Assembly (NCBI RefSeq): GCF_049445855.1
Contig: NZ_JBMSDV010000011.1
Span: forward strand, 1-7,508
Origin: JAGOCV01 sp049445855
GTDB lineage: Bacteria; Pseudomonadota; Gammaproteobacteria; Burkholderiales; Burkholderiaceae_C
Direction of reading: 5' to 3'
Length of the DNA: 7,508 nucleotides
The translations under genes were made by a program, and so were the position numbers. The notes under the pieces are model-generated. The model saw only the letters and a list, made by a program, of their open reading frames with translations, had not been told where the DNA came from and searched no databases. Below are positions 1-6,836 of the stretch, in pieces (position 1 is the first letter of the stretch; each line of letters opens with the position of its first letter).

Positions 1-165
1 CGCCACGAATCGCAGATTTGAAAGTGAACAGGAAAGTCAATGAAATCAACGATCTACCAACACCACCTCCGCGCCAGTGCTAGCTTTTCGTACCGTCACT
101 TATTGCACTGAAAACGAGGAGACCCCTAAACGGCGCAAAAAATGATGAACACGTGTTGCCTATTC
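1..165. other. Non-coding flank downstream of the LysR gene
   Basis: No convincing gene is visible here. A 23-codon plus-strand frame (ATG at 40, stop at 109-111) has an AGGA seven bases upstream of its start, but its product resembles nothing known and it is too short to support. The stretch lies immediately downstream of the LysR stop codon and contains the palindrome listed separately at 148-157. Confidence 0.5.
137..157 (-). terminator. Possible weak terminator after the LysR gene
   Basis: A perfect 10-bp palindrome, AACACGTGTT, occupies 148-157, starting 8 bases past the LysR stop. On the minus strand it is followed after 5 bases by six T residues (137-142). The layout resembles an intrinsic terminator, but the palindrome has no loop of its own and the T-run is separated from it. 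It may instead be a protein-binding site or chance. Confidence 0.25.
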
Positions 166-1065
166 TCAGTGGCTCGATGGCGGTCGCGGGCTAGCGCCCT
201 TCTCGAAGATCGAATAGAGAGCAAATGCCGAGCCGGACAGTATGCTGTCGCGGCGGCGCATGAGCAGGACATCCTGGATCGGTTGCCGGTCGACGACCGC
301 GATTGAAGCTACCTTGCCTTGTCCGACGGCATCTGCTGCCGGTGGGCACAGTGCCAGCAGATCGGAGTCCGCGACATTCGCAACGGCATCAACGAAGGAT
401 TCGCAGACCATTGCGACATGGGGCCGCGGCAGCCCGATATTTCTGAACATAGAAGCAAGGCTCGAGTCGCCATGCTCCAAAGGCCCGCATACGATCCAGT
501 CGCAATTCGAAAGATCACGCAGTCGCGTGGCGCCTCGAAGTGGATGGTCCACGCGAGCAATTATCACTGATTGATGCCGCGAAATGACCTGAGTATCGAG
601 CGAGGTATCCACTACGCCGTCCAGCATCGGGCACACGATGAAGTCGAGCTTGCCGGTCAGCAACTCCGACACGAGTCGGGAATACGGACCACTTGCGCAA
701 CGGACGACCACTCCGCTGTGGCGATGTCGGAATTCGCGCAAGGCGGCGGGCGCGAGTAAAAACCCGGCGAGCGGAGACGCGCCGAACGAGACCGAGCGTT
801 GTCCCTTGCCACCCGGAGAGACCTCTAATTGGGCCAGCTCGACCTCGGACAAGATGAGTTGGGCGCGAGCCAGCAGCACCTTCCCGGCCTCAGTCAACGA
901 TATACCGAGAGCGCCGCGGCGCAGCAACTCGGTTCCAACGGAAATCTCGAGCCGCTTGATAGACTTGGACAGAGAGGCTTCGCTCTTGCCTTCCGCATGG
1001 GCCGCCCGCCTTAGGGAACCGTGCTCGACCGACGCAACAAAATCTCGGAGTTGCTGAAGCGTCAA
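166..1065 (-). CDS. LysR-type transcriptional regulator
   Basis: A cytoplasmic DNA-binding regulator of the LysR family, 299 residues, the usual length. The N-terminal winged helix-turn-helix covers about residues 1-60 (LRDFVASVEHGSLRRAA, then SLSKSIKRLE and LTEAGKVLL). The effector-binding domain runs from about residue 90 (RSVSFGASPLAG) to the end. The start is TTG at 1065, chosen because TAGGAGG (1071-1077, read on the minus strand) lies five bases upstream; the nearby ATG at 1069 is in another frame and sits too close to that ribosome-binding site. It is the last gene of a probable three-gene operon, 29 bp after the Bug protein, rather than divergent from its target as is common for LysR genes. 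By position it probably controls the oxygenase and binding-protein genes in response to their substrate, but the ligand cannot be read from the sequence. Confidence 0.93.
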   Translation of the reverse strand: MTLQQLRDFVASVEHGSLRRAAHAEGKSEASLSKSIKRLEISVGTELLRRGALGISLTEAGKVLLARAQLILSEVELAQLEVSPGGKGQRSVSFGASPLAGFLLAPAALREFRHRHSGVVVRCASGPYSRLVSELLTGKLDFIVCPMLDGVVDTSLDTQVISRHQSVIIARVDHPLRGATRLRDLSNCDWIVCGPLEHGDSSLASMFRNIGLPRPHVAMVCESFVDAVANVADSDLLALCPPAADAVGQGKVASIAVVDRQPIQDVLLMRRRDSILSGSAFALYSIFEKGASPRPPSSH

Positions 1066-1070
1066 GCATG

Positions 1071-1077
1071 CCTCCTA
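1071..1077 (-). promoter_or_regulatory. Ribosome-binding site fixing the TTG start of the LysR gene
   Basis: TAGGAGG on the minus strand lies five bases before TTG at 1065. The only ATG nearby (1069) would be one base from it and opens a different, non-LysR frame, so this site decides the start codon. Confidence 0.75.
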
Positions 1078-1094
1078 AGTCGCGGGGCAGTGCA

Positions 1095-2081
1095 TCACTG
1101 CTTTTCCAGCTTCATTTCCACGAAGGAAGCCTCCCATCGCCGCGATTCCGCTTTCAGCATCCTGTCGACCTCGGCGGGTGATCCTGCTGCCTCGGGATAG
1201 ATGCCAAGATCCTCGAGGCGCTGTTGGATCGTCGGATCCCGCAAAGCCTGTGCAGCGGCATGATTGAGTTGATCGAGCACAGGTCCCGGGGTTCTAGCCG
1301 GTGCGAGTAGCGCATACCAGGAAAGAACTTGCGCTTGAGAGTAGCCTTCCTCGGCCAGTGTAGGCACGTTCGGGATCAAATCCAGTCGCTTCGCAGCAAC
1401 GACCGCCAGCGCCTTAAGCTTGCCCGATTTGATGTAGGGCAAAGCGGTGGAGAGTGGCAGCATTGCGAACGCCAGGTCACCTTGCAGCAGTTGCGGCAGT
1501 CCCTGTGGCGTCCCCTTGTACGGAATCGCGACGATGTCCATATTGGCCGCGCGCTTGAGCAGTTCCGTGTTCAGGTGCATCGATGTTCCCAGTCCGGGCA
1601 TCAGGTAGTTGAGCTTGCCAGGCTTAGAGCGCGCAAGCGCCACGAAAGCGCGGAGGCTTTCGACCTTGAGCGAGGATGGGACAACCGCGACCACTGGCGC
1701 GGTGGCAAGCATCGCGACCCCGGAAAAGTCGGCCACGGGATTCCAGCGAACATCGGCCTGCAGCAGGGGATTGGTGACGTGGCTCAGGGTAGCAAGCAAC
1801 AACGTGTAGCCGTCGGATGCGGCCTGCGCGACATAGGCGGTACCTATTGCGCCGTTCGCGCCTGGCTTAGGATCGACCAAGACCGGCTGGTTGAGTGCGA
1901 TCGACATCCCTTGACTCAGCAGGCGTGCAGCGAGATCGGGTGTTCCGCCAGCGGGAAAAGGCACCACGATGGTGACCGGGCGTGACGACGCCAGCTGTGC
2001 ATAGACGGATATGCCCGATGCGACCAAGGACGCTGCCAGCAGGCTGCGAAGAACGCGTCGGACGTACGAGTCGAAGTTCAT
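1095..2081 (-). CDS. Bug-family (TctC-like) tripartite tricarboxylate transporter substrate-binding protein
   Basis: A periplasmic solute-binding protein of 328 residues, the normal size for the Bug/TctC family, whose members bind carboxylates and related small organic acids. Residues 1 to about 29 form a Sec signal peptide (arginines at 8, 9 and 12, a hydrophobic stretch, cleavage probably after VYA). Family signatures follow: TIVVPFPAGGTPD (37-49), KPGANGAIG (72-80), the SDGYTLLL turn (89-96), IPYKGTPQGLPQLLQGD (186-202) and PTLAEEGY (240-247). The ATG at 2081 has AAGAGGAGA about six bases upstream. It lies 38 bp after the oxygenase gene and 29 bp before the LysR gene, so it is probably cotranscribed with both. 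No TctA or TctB membrane subunit is present; such orphan Bug proteins are common in Burkholderiales and may share membrane partners or act as sensors. The ligand is unknown, though the neighbouring Rieske enzyme suggests an aromatic or other organic acid. Confidence 0.95.
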   Translation of the reverse strand: MNFDSYVRRVLRSLLAASLVASGISVYAQLASSRPVTIVVPFPAGGTPDLAARLLSQGMSIALNQPVLVDPKPGANGAIGTAYVAQAASDGYTLLLATLSHVTNPLLQADVRWNPVADFSGVAMLATAPVVAVVPSSLKVESLRAFVALARSKPGKLNYLMPGLGTSMHLNTELLKRAANMDIVAIPYKGTPQGLPQLLQGDLAFAMLPLSTALPYIKSGKLKALAVVAAKRLDLIPNVPTLAEEGYSQAQVLSWYALLAPARTPGPVLDQLNHAAAQALRDPTIQQRLEDLGIYPEAAGSPAEVDRMLKAESRRWEASFVEMKLEKQ

Positions 2082-2119
2082 CTGTGTCTCCTCTTAATCC
2101 CTGTGGGGGTCCGACATAG

Positions 2120-3367
2120 TCAGTCGAATTGAAGCTCGTCGAGTATCGCCTCTAGGGGCAGGTCACGCGGGCGAGTTGTCGCATATGCCTTGCCGCGAAA
2201 TAGGCCTGCGTCGGAAGACATAGCAAAGGCAGCCCCCTGTTCAAGCTCACTCGCCAACCGAAGCAATGTCCGGCGGCACTGTACAAGCGGAAAATCCGAC
2301 TTGACTAGCTTCTCGAGACTCCGGTCATGAATCTTTCCCTGGCTCTCTTGAATGGCCAGATCCTGCAACTGCGCACTCGGGATTCCCGTAAATGACTTGC
2401 TCTGCTTTTCGCGATCCTGAAGGTAGTCGTTCTCCCGGCTTCCACGAGGATTGAATGTGCCAGGTATGAGCTCGGCATAGTCGAACGCACCATCGCTGTA
2501 CCCGCTAATCTCAGATTTTGTGAGCGGGCGGTCTTGGTGGTAGCGGATGCGGTACCACCAGCAGTTCTCATCGTCTATTGGGATAAAAGCATTGGCGCGA
2601 CAGACATTGCCAACTTCCGTTGGCACAACCACGAAGGCAGGTGCAAGCCAGCGCGCGATCCGCCAGAAATAGGCATCGTCCCCAGCATTTCGGCGCGCGG
2701 CGATTCGCATACCGTAGGCGGTAGGGGTAGTGGATATCGTGGGCTTCCCGTCATCGTTGGCGAAGCGGATCAGTTCCCCAATCCCAAAGACATCGGCACC
2801 GCCAGCGGATTCTTTGTGCAGAAAGGAGATGTGCGAATAGTCGATGCTTCCTTCAAGTGCCTGGAGGTAGTTGCATTTCATCAGACATTTTGATATGTAC
2901 ACATGTGAAAGGGGAAGGGTGCAGAAGTCGAATTCCGGCGGAGCGGGCTGCCGTTCGGGCGGTCCCATCCAGACCCAAACGACTCCCCCCTGCTCGATCA
3001 CCGGGTACGCAGCCACCGGCCGGCTCTTGGCTAACTCGCAGCCGTTCTCCTCGGTTGGAATATCGACGCAGCTGCCATTCACATCGAATTTCCAGCCGTG
3101 ATAAATGCAACGCAATCCACCTTGCTCATTTCGCCCATAGTACAACTCAGCGCGCCGATGCGGGCAGTGAGCGTCGAGCAAGCCGACCCGATTGTCGCTG
3201 TCGCGAAACGCGACCAGATTCTCGCCGAGGATGCGGACGCGAACCGGAGGACAGTCTGGCCGTGGCAGCTCGCTCGACAGGAGAGCAGGGAGCCAAAAAT
3301 GTCGGAACAATCGGCCGACAGGGGTGTCGGATGCAGTCTGGGTGAGCATGAAGTTGTCGTCGCGCAC
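2120..3367 (-). CDS. Rieske [2Fe-2S] oxygenase, phthalate-dioxygenase / O-demethylase type, oxygenase component
   Basis: The 415-residue oxygenase subunit of a Rieske non-haem iron system, which uses O2 and electrons from a separate reductase to hydroxylate or demethylate an organic, usually aromatic, substrate in the cytoplasm. The Rieske cluster ligands are clear: C68-P-H70 and C87-x2-H90. The catalytic domain has the bridging aspartate and two histidine iron ligands in D176-x2-H179-x4-H184 (GSIDYSHISFLH). The C-terminal block RENDYLQDRE...FTGI...LQDLAIQESQG (311-344) is typical of the phthalate 4,5-dioxygenase branch; the third iron ligand is probably D336, by analogy. The start is GTG at 3367 with AAAGG seven bases upstream; an ATG at codon 7 has no ribosome-binding site. 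First gene of the probable oxygenase-Bug-LysR operon. No ferredoxin/reductase partner is in the window, so it must be elsewhere or shared. The substrate cannot be determined; I do not assign a gene symbol. Confidence 0.95.
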   Translation of the reverse strand: MRDDNFMLTQTASDTPVGRLFRHFWLPALLSSELPRPDCPPVRVRILGENLVAFRDSDNRVGLLDAHCPHRRAELYYGRNEQGGLRCIYHGWKFDVNGSCVDIPTEENGCELAKSRPVAAYPVIEQGGVVWVWMGPPERQPAPPEFDFCTLPLSHVYISKCLMKCNYLQALEGSIDYSHISFLHKESAGGADVFGIGELIRFANDDGKPTISTTPTAYGMRIAARRNAGDDAYFWRIARWLAPAFVVVPTEVGNVCRANAFIPIDDENCWWYRIRYHQDRPLTKSEISGYSDGAFDYAELIPGTFNPRGSRENDYLQDREKQSKSFTGIPSAQLQDLAIQESQGKIHDRSLEKLVKSDFPLVQCRRTLLRLASELEQGAAFAMSSDAGLFRGKAYATTRPRDLPLEAILDELQFD

Positions 3368-3731
3368 GTGGAGACCTTTCGGGGTGAGGATCGGCGAGGT
3401 GCAAGAAGCTTATCGAGGCCTTGGCGGCGTTAGTTGGACAAGTTAATCCAAGCGATGCCTCTAAGCTATCACGCCACCTGCGGGCCGGCGGCGTCACCCA
3501 AATGCCATCTTTTGTCGGTCCGACTCGCGACGTCTCGTCCCGAGAGCAGCTACCTCCTGTCCGGGAGTTCGTTGCCGCGAACCAGGCCCATACCTCGGTG
3601 ACCGAAAAAAGTCACGGGCGGCTAGTCTTTTGAGGGCTTGGCGATCTGAGAAACTACTAGGTAAGCCCGAAATCGGCAACACCAACCCGCGCCGTCGGTG
3701 GTCGCGGTACGAGGAAGACGTTTGGCTTGGC
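3368..3731. other. 364-bp gap upstream of the oxygenase operon
   Basis: No gene is supported here. Short open frames on both strands (for example 3421-3633 plus and 3494-3685 minus) lack ribosome-binding sites and recognisable products. This gap should hold the promoter of the oxygenase-Bug-LysR operon and the end of the transcript of the upstream gene. I could not pick out a convincing -35/-10 pair. An imperfect palindrome at 3434-3451 is the best candidate regulator site. Confidence 0.6.
3434..3451. promoter_or_regulatory. Possible LysR-type operator upstream of the oxygenase gene
   Basis: TTGGACAAGTTAATCCAA has 5-bp inverted arms TTGGA/TCCAA around an 8-bp centre and lies 67-84 bp before the oxygenase GTG. 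It contains a T-N11-A spacing (3434 and 3446) such as LysR regulators favour, but that spacing is not centred on the palindrome, so the match is weak. Position and the cotranscribed LysR gene are the main support. Confidence 0.25.
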
Positions 3732-4457
3732 TCAGTAGGTAAGTTCGTAGTTTCCGAGGTCCGCCTGGATGACCAGTCTGTCCTTCAATGGCCGACGTTC
3801 ATCCCGCAGGAAAATACGCCGCTTGGTAGGAAACGCGAATCCGTCGAACACTTGATAGTCTAAGAGGTAGTGCGCGGCCTTGCTATTCCCAGCGATTTCC
3901 AAGGAGTAATCGTGCCGCCTGATCAAGCCAGATGCGTCGATGTATATAGTCTGCTGCGAAGAATGGGTGGCGTATGCCTCGGGAAATGTAAGTTCGAGCG
4001 TTTGCCAGATCTCCTCGGCCGATTCTGTCCACAGCTCGCCTTGGCGCACTATCACGCCATGCCCCACAAGCGAGAACGGGAGCGTGAAGTACGTCCAAAG
4101 AGCGCAGCCAATAAAATAAGCTAGTTGGTTTGCGCTCCACTTCGCGCCTGCTGCCGAGTTCCCAAATGAAGCGCGTGGGCGCTCAAGCTTTTCAAGTACC
4201 CGACCATCGCTCGATTCGACAAGCGTGCGATAGGGCTCGTATCGGGCTCTCTGATTCAGGTGAATAAACGGGAAAATGCTCACCCTTTGCGCTCGTGTGT
4301 CGACATCGACGCGCGTAGACATCTTCGTGAATGCTTCTTGGCCGCGCGCCACGAGTGCAATTCCACTAGGAGAGAAGTCGGCGCTTATCTTTCGGATAGT
4401 CTGCCAACGTTCCAGGCCTCCGTGTGCTCCCAGCATTTTTTTGAGAAGATCATTCAT
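3732..4457 (-). CDS. Conserved protein of unknown function (241 aa)
   Basis: A 241-residue protein with no signal peptide visible. I recognise it only as a conserved uncharacterised family in proteobacteria. Conserved-looking blocks are HGGLERW (12-18), AYFIGCALWTYFTLPF (113-128), FPEAYATHSSQQ (158-169), GLIRRHDY (177-184) and FDGFAFPTKRR (204-214). The alternating strands and the pattern 'T-I-Y-I-D-x-S-G-L-I-R-R-x-D-Y' recall LolA/LppX-like half-barrels that bind lipids, but this is a fold-level impression only. ATG at 4457 has just a weak GGA upstream; another ATG at codon 8 is possible. It lies 109 bp downstream of the exporter on the same strand, so it could be cotranscribed with it or have its own promoter in that gap, which contains symmetric repeats. 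No enzymatic function should be inferred. Confidence 0.85.
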   Translation of the reverse strand: MNDLLKKMLGAHGGLERWQTIRKISADFSPSGIALVARGQEAFTKMSTRVDVDTRAQRVSIFPFIHLNQRARYEPYRTLVESSDGRVLEKLERPRASFGNSAAGAKWSANQLAYFIGCALWTYFTLPFSLVGHGVIVRQGELWTESAEEIWQTLELTFPEAYATHSSQQTIYIDASGLIRRHDYSLEIAGNSKAAHYLLDYQVFDGFAFPTKRRIFLRDERRPLKDRLVIQADLGNYELTY

Positions 4458-4502
4458 TCTTAGATTCCAAAATAGGCCATCGGGCCACGTAAAATTGTCA
4501 GG

Positions 4503-4549
4503 ACTATAGGGCGAACTATAGCTTGCTCTAAATGCTACTGAAAGCTATA
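4503..4549. repeat. Cluster of direct and inverted TATAG-type repeats between exporter and unknown gene
   Basis: Two direct copies of ACTATAG lie at 4503-4509 and 4515-4521, 12 bp apart. The second begins a perfect 8-bp inverted repeat, TATAGCTT (4517-4524) and AAGCTATA (4542-4549), around a 17-bp centre. The arms are AT-rich and no T-run follows on either strand, so this is a poor terminator. It could be an operator for the 241-aa gene, whose start is 46 bp away on the minus strand. Confidence 0.4.
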
Positions 4550-4566
4550 ACAGACTCTTAGATATA

Positions 4567-5736
4567 TTAAGCTGTCGCTTCGCGTCTCAGGTTCGTCCAG
4601 TGGATCGCCCTGCCTGCCAGTTCCGCAAATAGTAGCGAGGCTGCGCCAAAGCCCGCTGCGAGAAATCCTAGATTTGATACCCCCATGAGGTCGATGCCAA
4701 ACGCCCCGAGTACGCCCGCCGCAGTGGTCCCGAGGAAGGTGGCAGAGTTGTTGAGGCCGAGCACCACGGGTGCGATGGTTGGGGCTATGCCAACGATGCG
4801 GTGTTGCTGTGGGACCAGCATCCCCCAACCGCAGAAGCCCCAAACAACGATCGCAATGATTGAGCTCCAGAGCGCCGCACTGGACCAAGGAAGGAGAATG
4901 AAGTCCACTGTGACTAATGTCAGCATCGTTACGAGCACCTTCCGATTTCCAATCGCGTCTACCCATCGGCCGACCAGGACGTTCGACACAGTTCCCGCGA
5001 CGCCCCACAGCACGAGGAGCCCGCTCAAGATCGCGGTGCTACCGCCGGTAACCCTTTGAAATACTACGGAGAGATACGTGTAGATTGTGAAGGCGGCGGT
5101 AAAGAACAGAAAGGTACTGGCCAGCGTCAATCCCACTCTCCTGTCCGCCAAAGGTGCGAGCCGTTGAGACAATGAGACAGGCGGGAGCACAGGAATCTGC
5201 TTCAAGAACGCGCCGACGCCGGCGGCGGAAGCGGCTGCAAGAACTGCGACGAAGACCATCGTCCAACGCCAATCGCTTAGTCCTCCAATGAGCGCTCCCA
5301 ATGGTGCTCCAAGCGCGGTCGATATGGATAGCCCGGCGATCACGACGGCGATTGCTGCACCTTGCCGCTCTCGAGGCACGATGACCATCGCTGAGCTGAT
5401 TGCGGTTGTCGAAAACATGGCAGCTGCTGCACCGGCGATAGCTCGCATGATCATCGCAACGGCAAAATTCGGAGCGATTGCCGTGCCCAGGTTGGCTAGG
5501 ACGAAGATGACAAGTCCTGTCAGCAACAACCTTTTTCGTGAAACGCCTGAGGCAAATGCGGCGATCACTGGAGCTAAGGCTCCGTTCGTCAGCGCGTAGA
5601 TCGTCGTCATCTGTCCAGCCGCCCCGATGCTGACGCCAAATCCGTGGGCAATCTGCGGAAGGACACCGGCCACGACGAAACTGTCGGTGCCAAGCGCGAA
5701 CATGCCAAGGGCGAGAAACAAGAGACGACGATCCAC
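4567..5736 (-). CDS. Major facilitator superfamily exporter (DHA1-like, 12 TM)
   Basis: An inner-membrane transporter of 389 residues from GTG at 5736, the usual length for 12-helix drug:proton antiporter (DHA1) proteins. Helix 1 begins at once (RRLLFLALGMFALGTDSF, residues 3-20). The loop 2-3 motif is FASGVSRKRLL (61-71). The antiporter motif C region in helix 5 reads ALGAPLGALIGGLSDWRW (141-158), and the second-half loop repeat is VGRWVDAIGNRKVL (255-268). It should expel a small molecule using the proton gradient; the substrate is unknown. The frame stays open to a TTG at 5892, but the extra 52 residues are arginine-rich, unlike a transporter N terminus, and only GTG 5736 gives a normal start, although no clear Shine-Dalgarno precedes it. 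It lies between two other minus-strand genes, 109 bp before the unknown 241-aa gene. Confidence 0.93.
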   Translation of the reverse strand: MDRRLLFLALGMFALGTDSFVVAGVLPQIAHGFGVSIGAAGQMTTIYALTNGALAPVIAAFASGVSRKRLLLTGLVIFVLANLGTAIAPNFAVAMIMRAIAGAAAAMFSTTAISSAMVIVPRERQGAAIAVVIAGLSISTALGAPLGALIGGLSDWRWTMVFVAVLAAASAAGVGAFLKQIPVLPPVSLSQRLAPLADRRVGLTLASTFLFFTAAFTIYTYLSVVFQRVTGGSTAILSGLLVLWGVAGTVSNVLVGRWVDAIGNRKVLVTMLTLVTVDFILLPWSSAALWSSIIAIVVWGFCGWGMLVPQQHRIVGIAPTIAPVVLGLNNSATFLGTTAAGVLGAFGIDLMGVSNLGFLAAGFGAASLLFAELAGRAIHWTNLRREATA

Positions 5737-6164
5737 GATGAGCCAGTCTTTAATCTGATTTGATTGAACTTGCAGCCCCGTGCATGCCCGAGACCTGCGC
5801 TCCAGGGACGCCGGAGTGCCTGAGCGAATGTAGAAGTACAAGCAGCTTCGACGAAGGGGCGGAAACGCCAACTTTCCACTCAATGGCGACAAAATATCTA
5901 CTGGTACGCGCTAGGCGGAATCCATGTCGACCTTTCGGCGAGGCTGCGCTATCGCTTACGCGGAAATATCGCTGTCGGTGGTGCCGCGGCATCCGCGCCT
6001 TTGCCTGTTGGAAATCAGGCCGCACGAAACCTGATAGGAAGCGACTGGGAACTAGCTCCGATACCCGCTTGTGCGATGACCCACTGTCAGTGCGCCGTTC
6101 AGAAGGAGGTGGATGACCCCACTCGTCGCTGCGCACTGTGGTCGTCAACGCGACGTGCGAATCC
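5737..6164. other. 428-bp gap upstream of the exporter
   Basis: I see no gene in this stretch. The part at 5737-5892 is an open extension of the exporter frame that I judge untranslated. Frames through 5893-6164 on both strands give arginine-, serine- and cysteine-rich products typical of shadows. A 6-bp hairpin, ATCAGG (6014-6019) with CCTGAT (6030-6035), might end transcripts of the upstream 132-aa gene, as TTT follows it on the minus strand, but it is short. The exporter promoter should lie here; no clear -35/-10 pair was found. Confidence 0.5.
6014..6035 (-). repeat. Short inverted repeat downstream of the 132-aa gene
   Basis: ATCAGG at 6014-6019 and CCTGAT at 6030-6035 form a perfect 6-bp stem with a 10-base loop. 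Read on the minus strand it is followed by TTTCC, about 130 bases after the stop of the exported protein gene. It could be a weak terminator or chance. Confidence 0.25.
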
Positions 6165-6563
6165 TCATTTCTTGGTGGGTTCAACGCCCGCCAGCCAGTG
6201 CAACGGGTTCAGGGGGCCGATCCGCAAGAGGTCGAAACTCATGTAGTGCGCCCTCCCCAGAGGAAGTTGCTCGAGCATTGCGTGCGCCGCTTCAAGGTCG
6301 GTCATATTGAGCACAAACACGACACCAGTCCGATCTGCAAGCGAATACCACTGATCGATCCGGCCAGCGAGGTAAAGATTGACCGTTTCGCGAATTTCGT
6401 TCGGCATGAGGGCAAGGACCTTCGACTGCTCGCTTCCCGCGTTGATAGTGCCGACGGCAAGGATTTTCGTCGTCGGCGTAGTGGGTTGTATTGCTTGAGC
6501 TGACGAGGTCAATGGGATCAGATAGCTCGCAAGGGCCAGCAGTAGGATGCAGATACGCTTCAA
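6165..6563 (-). CDS. Small exported protein with muconolactone-isomerase-like (dimeric alpha/beta barrel) fold
   Basis: A 132-residue protein with a clear Sec signal peptide: MKRICILLLALASYLIPLTSSAQA, cut after residue 24, without a lipobox cysteine, so probably periplasmic. The mature part has conserved-looking blocks VNLYLAGRIDQWY (61-73), GVVFVLNMTDLEAAHAMLEQLPL (80-102, within which the helix carries the EAAHAMLEQLPL pattern) and MSFDLLRIGPLNPL (108-121). This order, strand, helix ending in LPL, strand, resembles muconolactone delta-isomerase and YCII-type ferredoxin-like barrels. The resemblance is by pattern only; I see no proof of an isomerase active site. The start is TTG at 6563, the only in-frame start before an upstream TAA, with a weak AGTGAG preceding it. 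It is divergent from the broken GlxA-type regulator. Function is unknown: a small-molecule binding or isomerising role in the periplasm is a guess. Confidence 0.85.
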   Translation of the reverse strand: MKRICILLLALASYLIPLTSSAQAIQPTTPTTKILAVGTINAGSEQSKVLALMPNEIRETVNLYLAGRIDQWYSLADRTGVVFVLNMTDLEAAHAMLEQLPLGRAHYMSFDLLRIGPLNPLHWLAGVEPTKK

Positions 6564-6836
6564 TTGACACTCACTTTATTTTTGATAATACGGTTCCTGT
6601 AACGCCAGTTTGCGTTCTTAAGGTCGTTGCCAAAGGAATTAGAAACTAGGAGGCGCGGTGGGCTATTTTGATACTGATAGCGACACACTACGATTAAGTT
6701 TACATCTCGTTGTTATGGATAGAGATAGGCATATGCGACAGTTTTGGCATCGTTCGCGCCATCCATGGATCAATTGCTTTTCGGCGTCTGAAGAGATGAT
6801 AGGGTCGCAACCGGTCAACTCTGTATTGATTGCACC
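6564..6836. other. AT-richer intergenic stretch between exported protein and broken regulator
   Basis: This 273-bp divergent region should hold the promoter of the 132-aa gene and formerly that of the plus-strand regulator. A perfect TTGACA lies at 6564-6569 on the plus strand with GATAAT at 6584-6589, but the 14-bp spacing is too short for a normal sigma-70 promoter. A small inverted repeat AACGC/GCGTT sits at 6601-6615. TAGGAGG at 6647-6653 precedes a GTG at 6658 opening a frame to 6942, but the product of its first 60 codons resembles nothing I know. No gene is called. Confidence 0.5.

Noticed and set aside
40..111. 23-codon plus-strand frame with AGGA upstream
   Set aside because: Too short, no recognisable product, and no other evidence of a gene.
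3421..3633. 70-codon plus-strand frame in the gap before the oxygenase
   Set aside because: It starts with TTG without a ribosome-binding site and has no recognisable motif.
5737..5892. 52-residue N-terminal extension of the exporter from TTG 5892
   Set aside because: It is arginine- and serine-rich and non-hydrophobic, makes the protein longer than its family, and GTG 5736 directly precedes helix 1.
6113..6310. Plus-strand frame preceded by AGAAGGAGGT, a near-perfect anti-16S match
   Set aside because: The spacing to ATG is only two bases, the product is low-complexity and it runs antisense through the well-supported exported protein gene.
6564..6589. Plus-strand promoter TTGACA / GATAAT
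   Set aside because: The individual boxes are good, but the 14-bp spacer is too short for a standard sigma-70 promoter, and the alternative -10 at 16 bp is poor.
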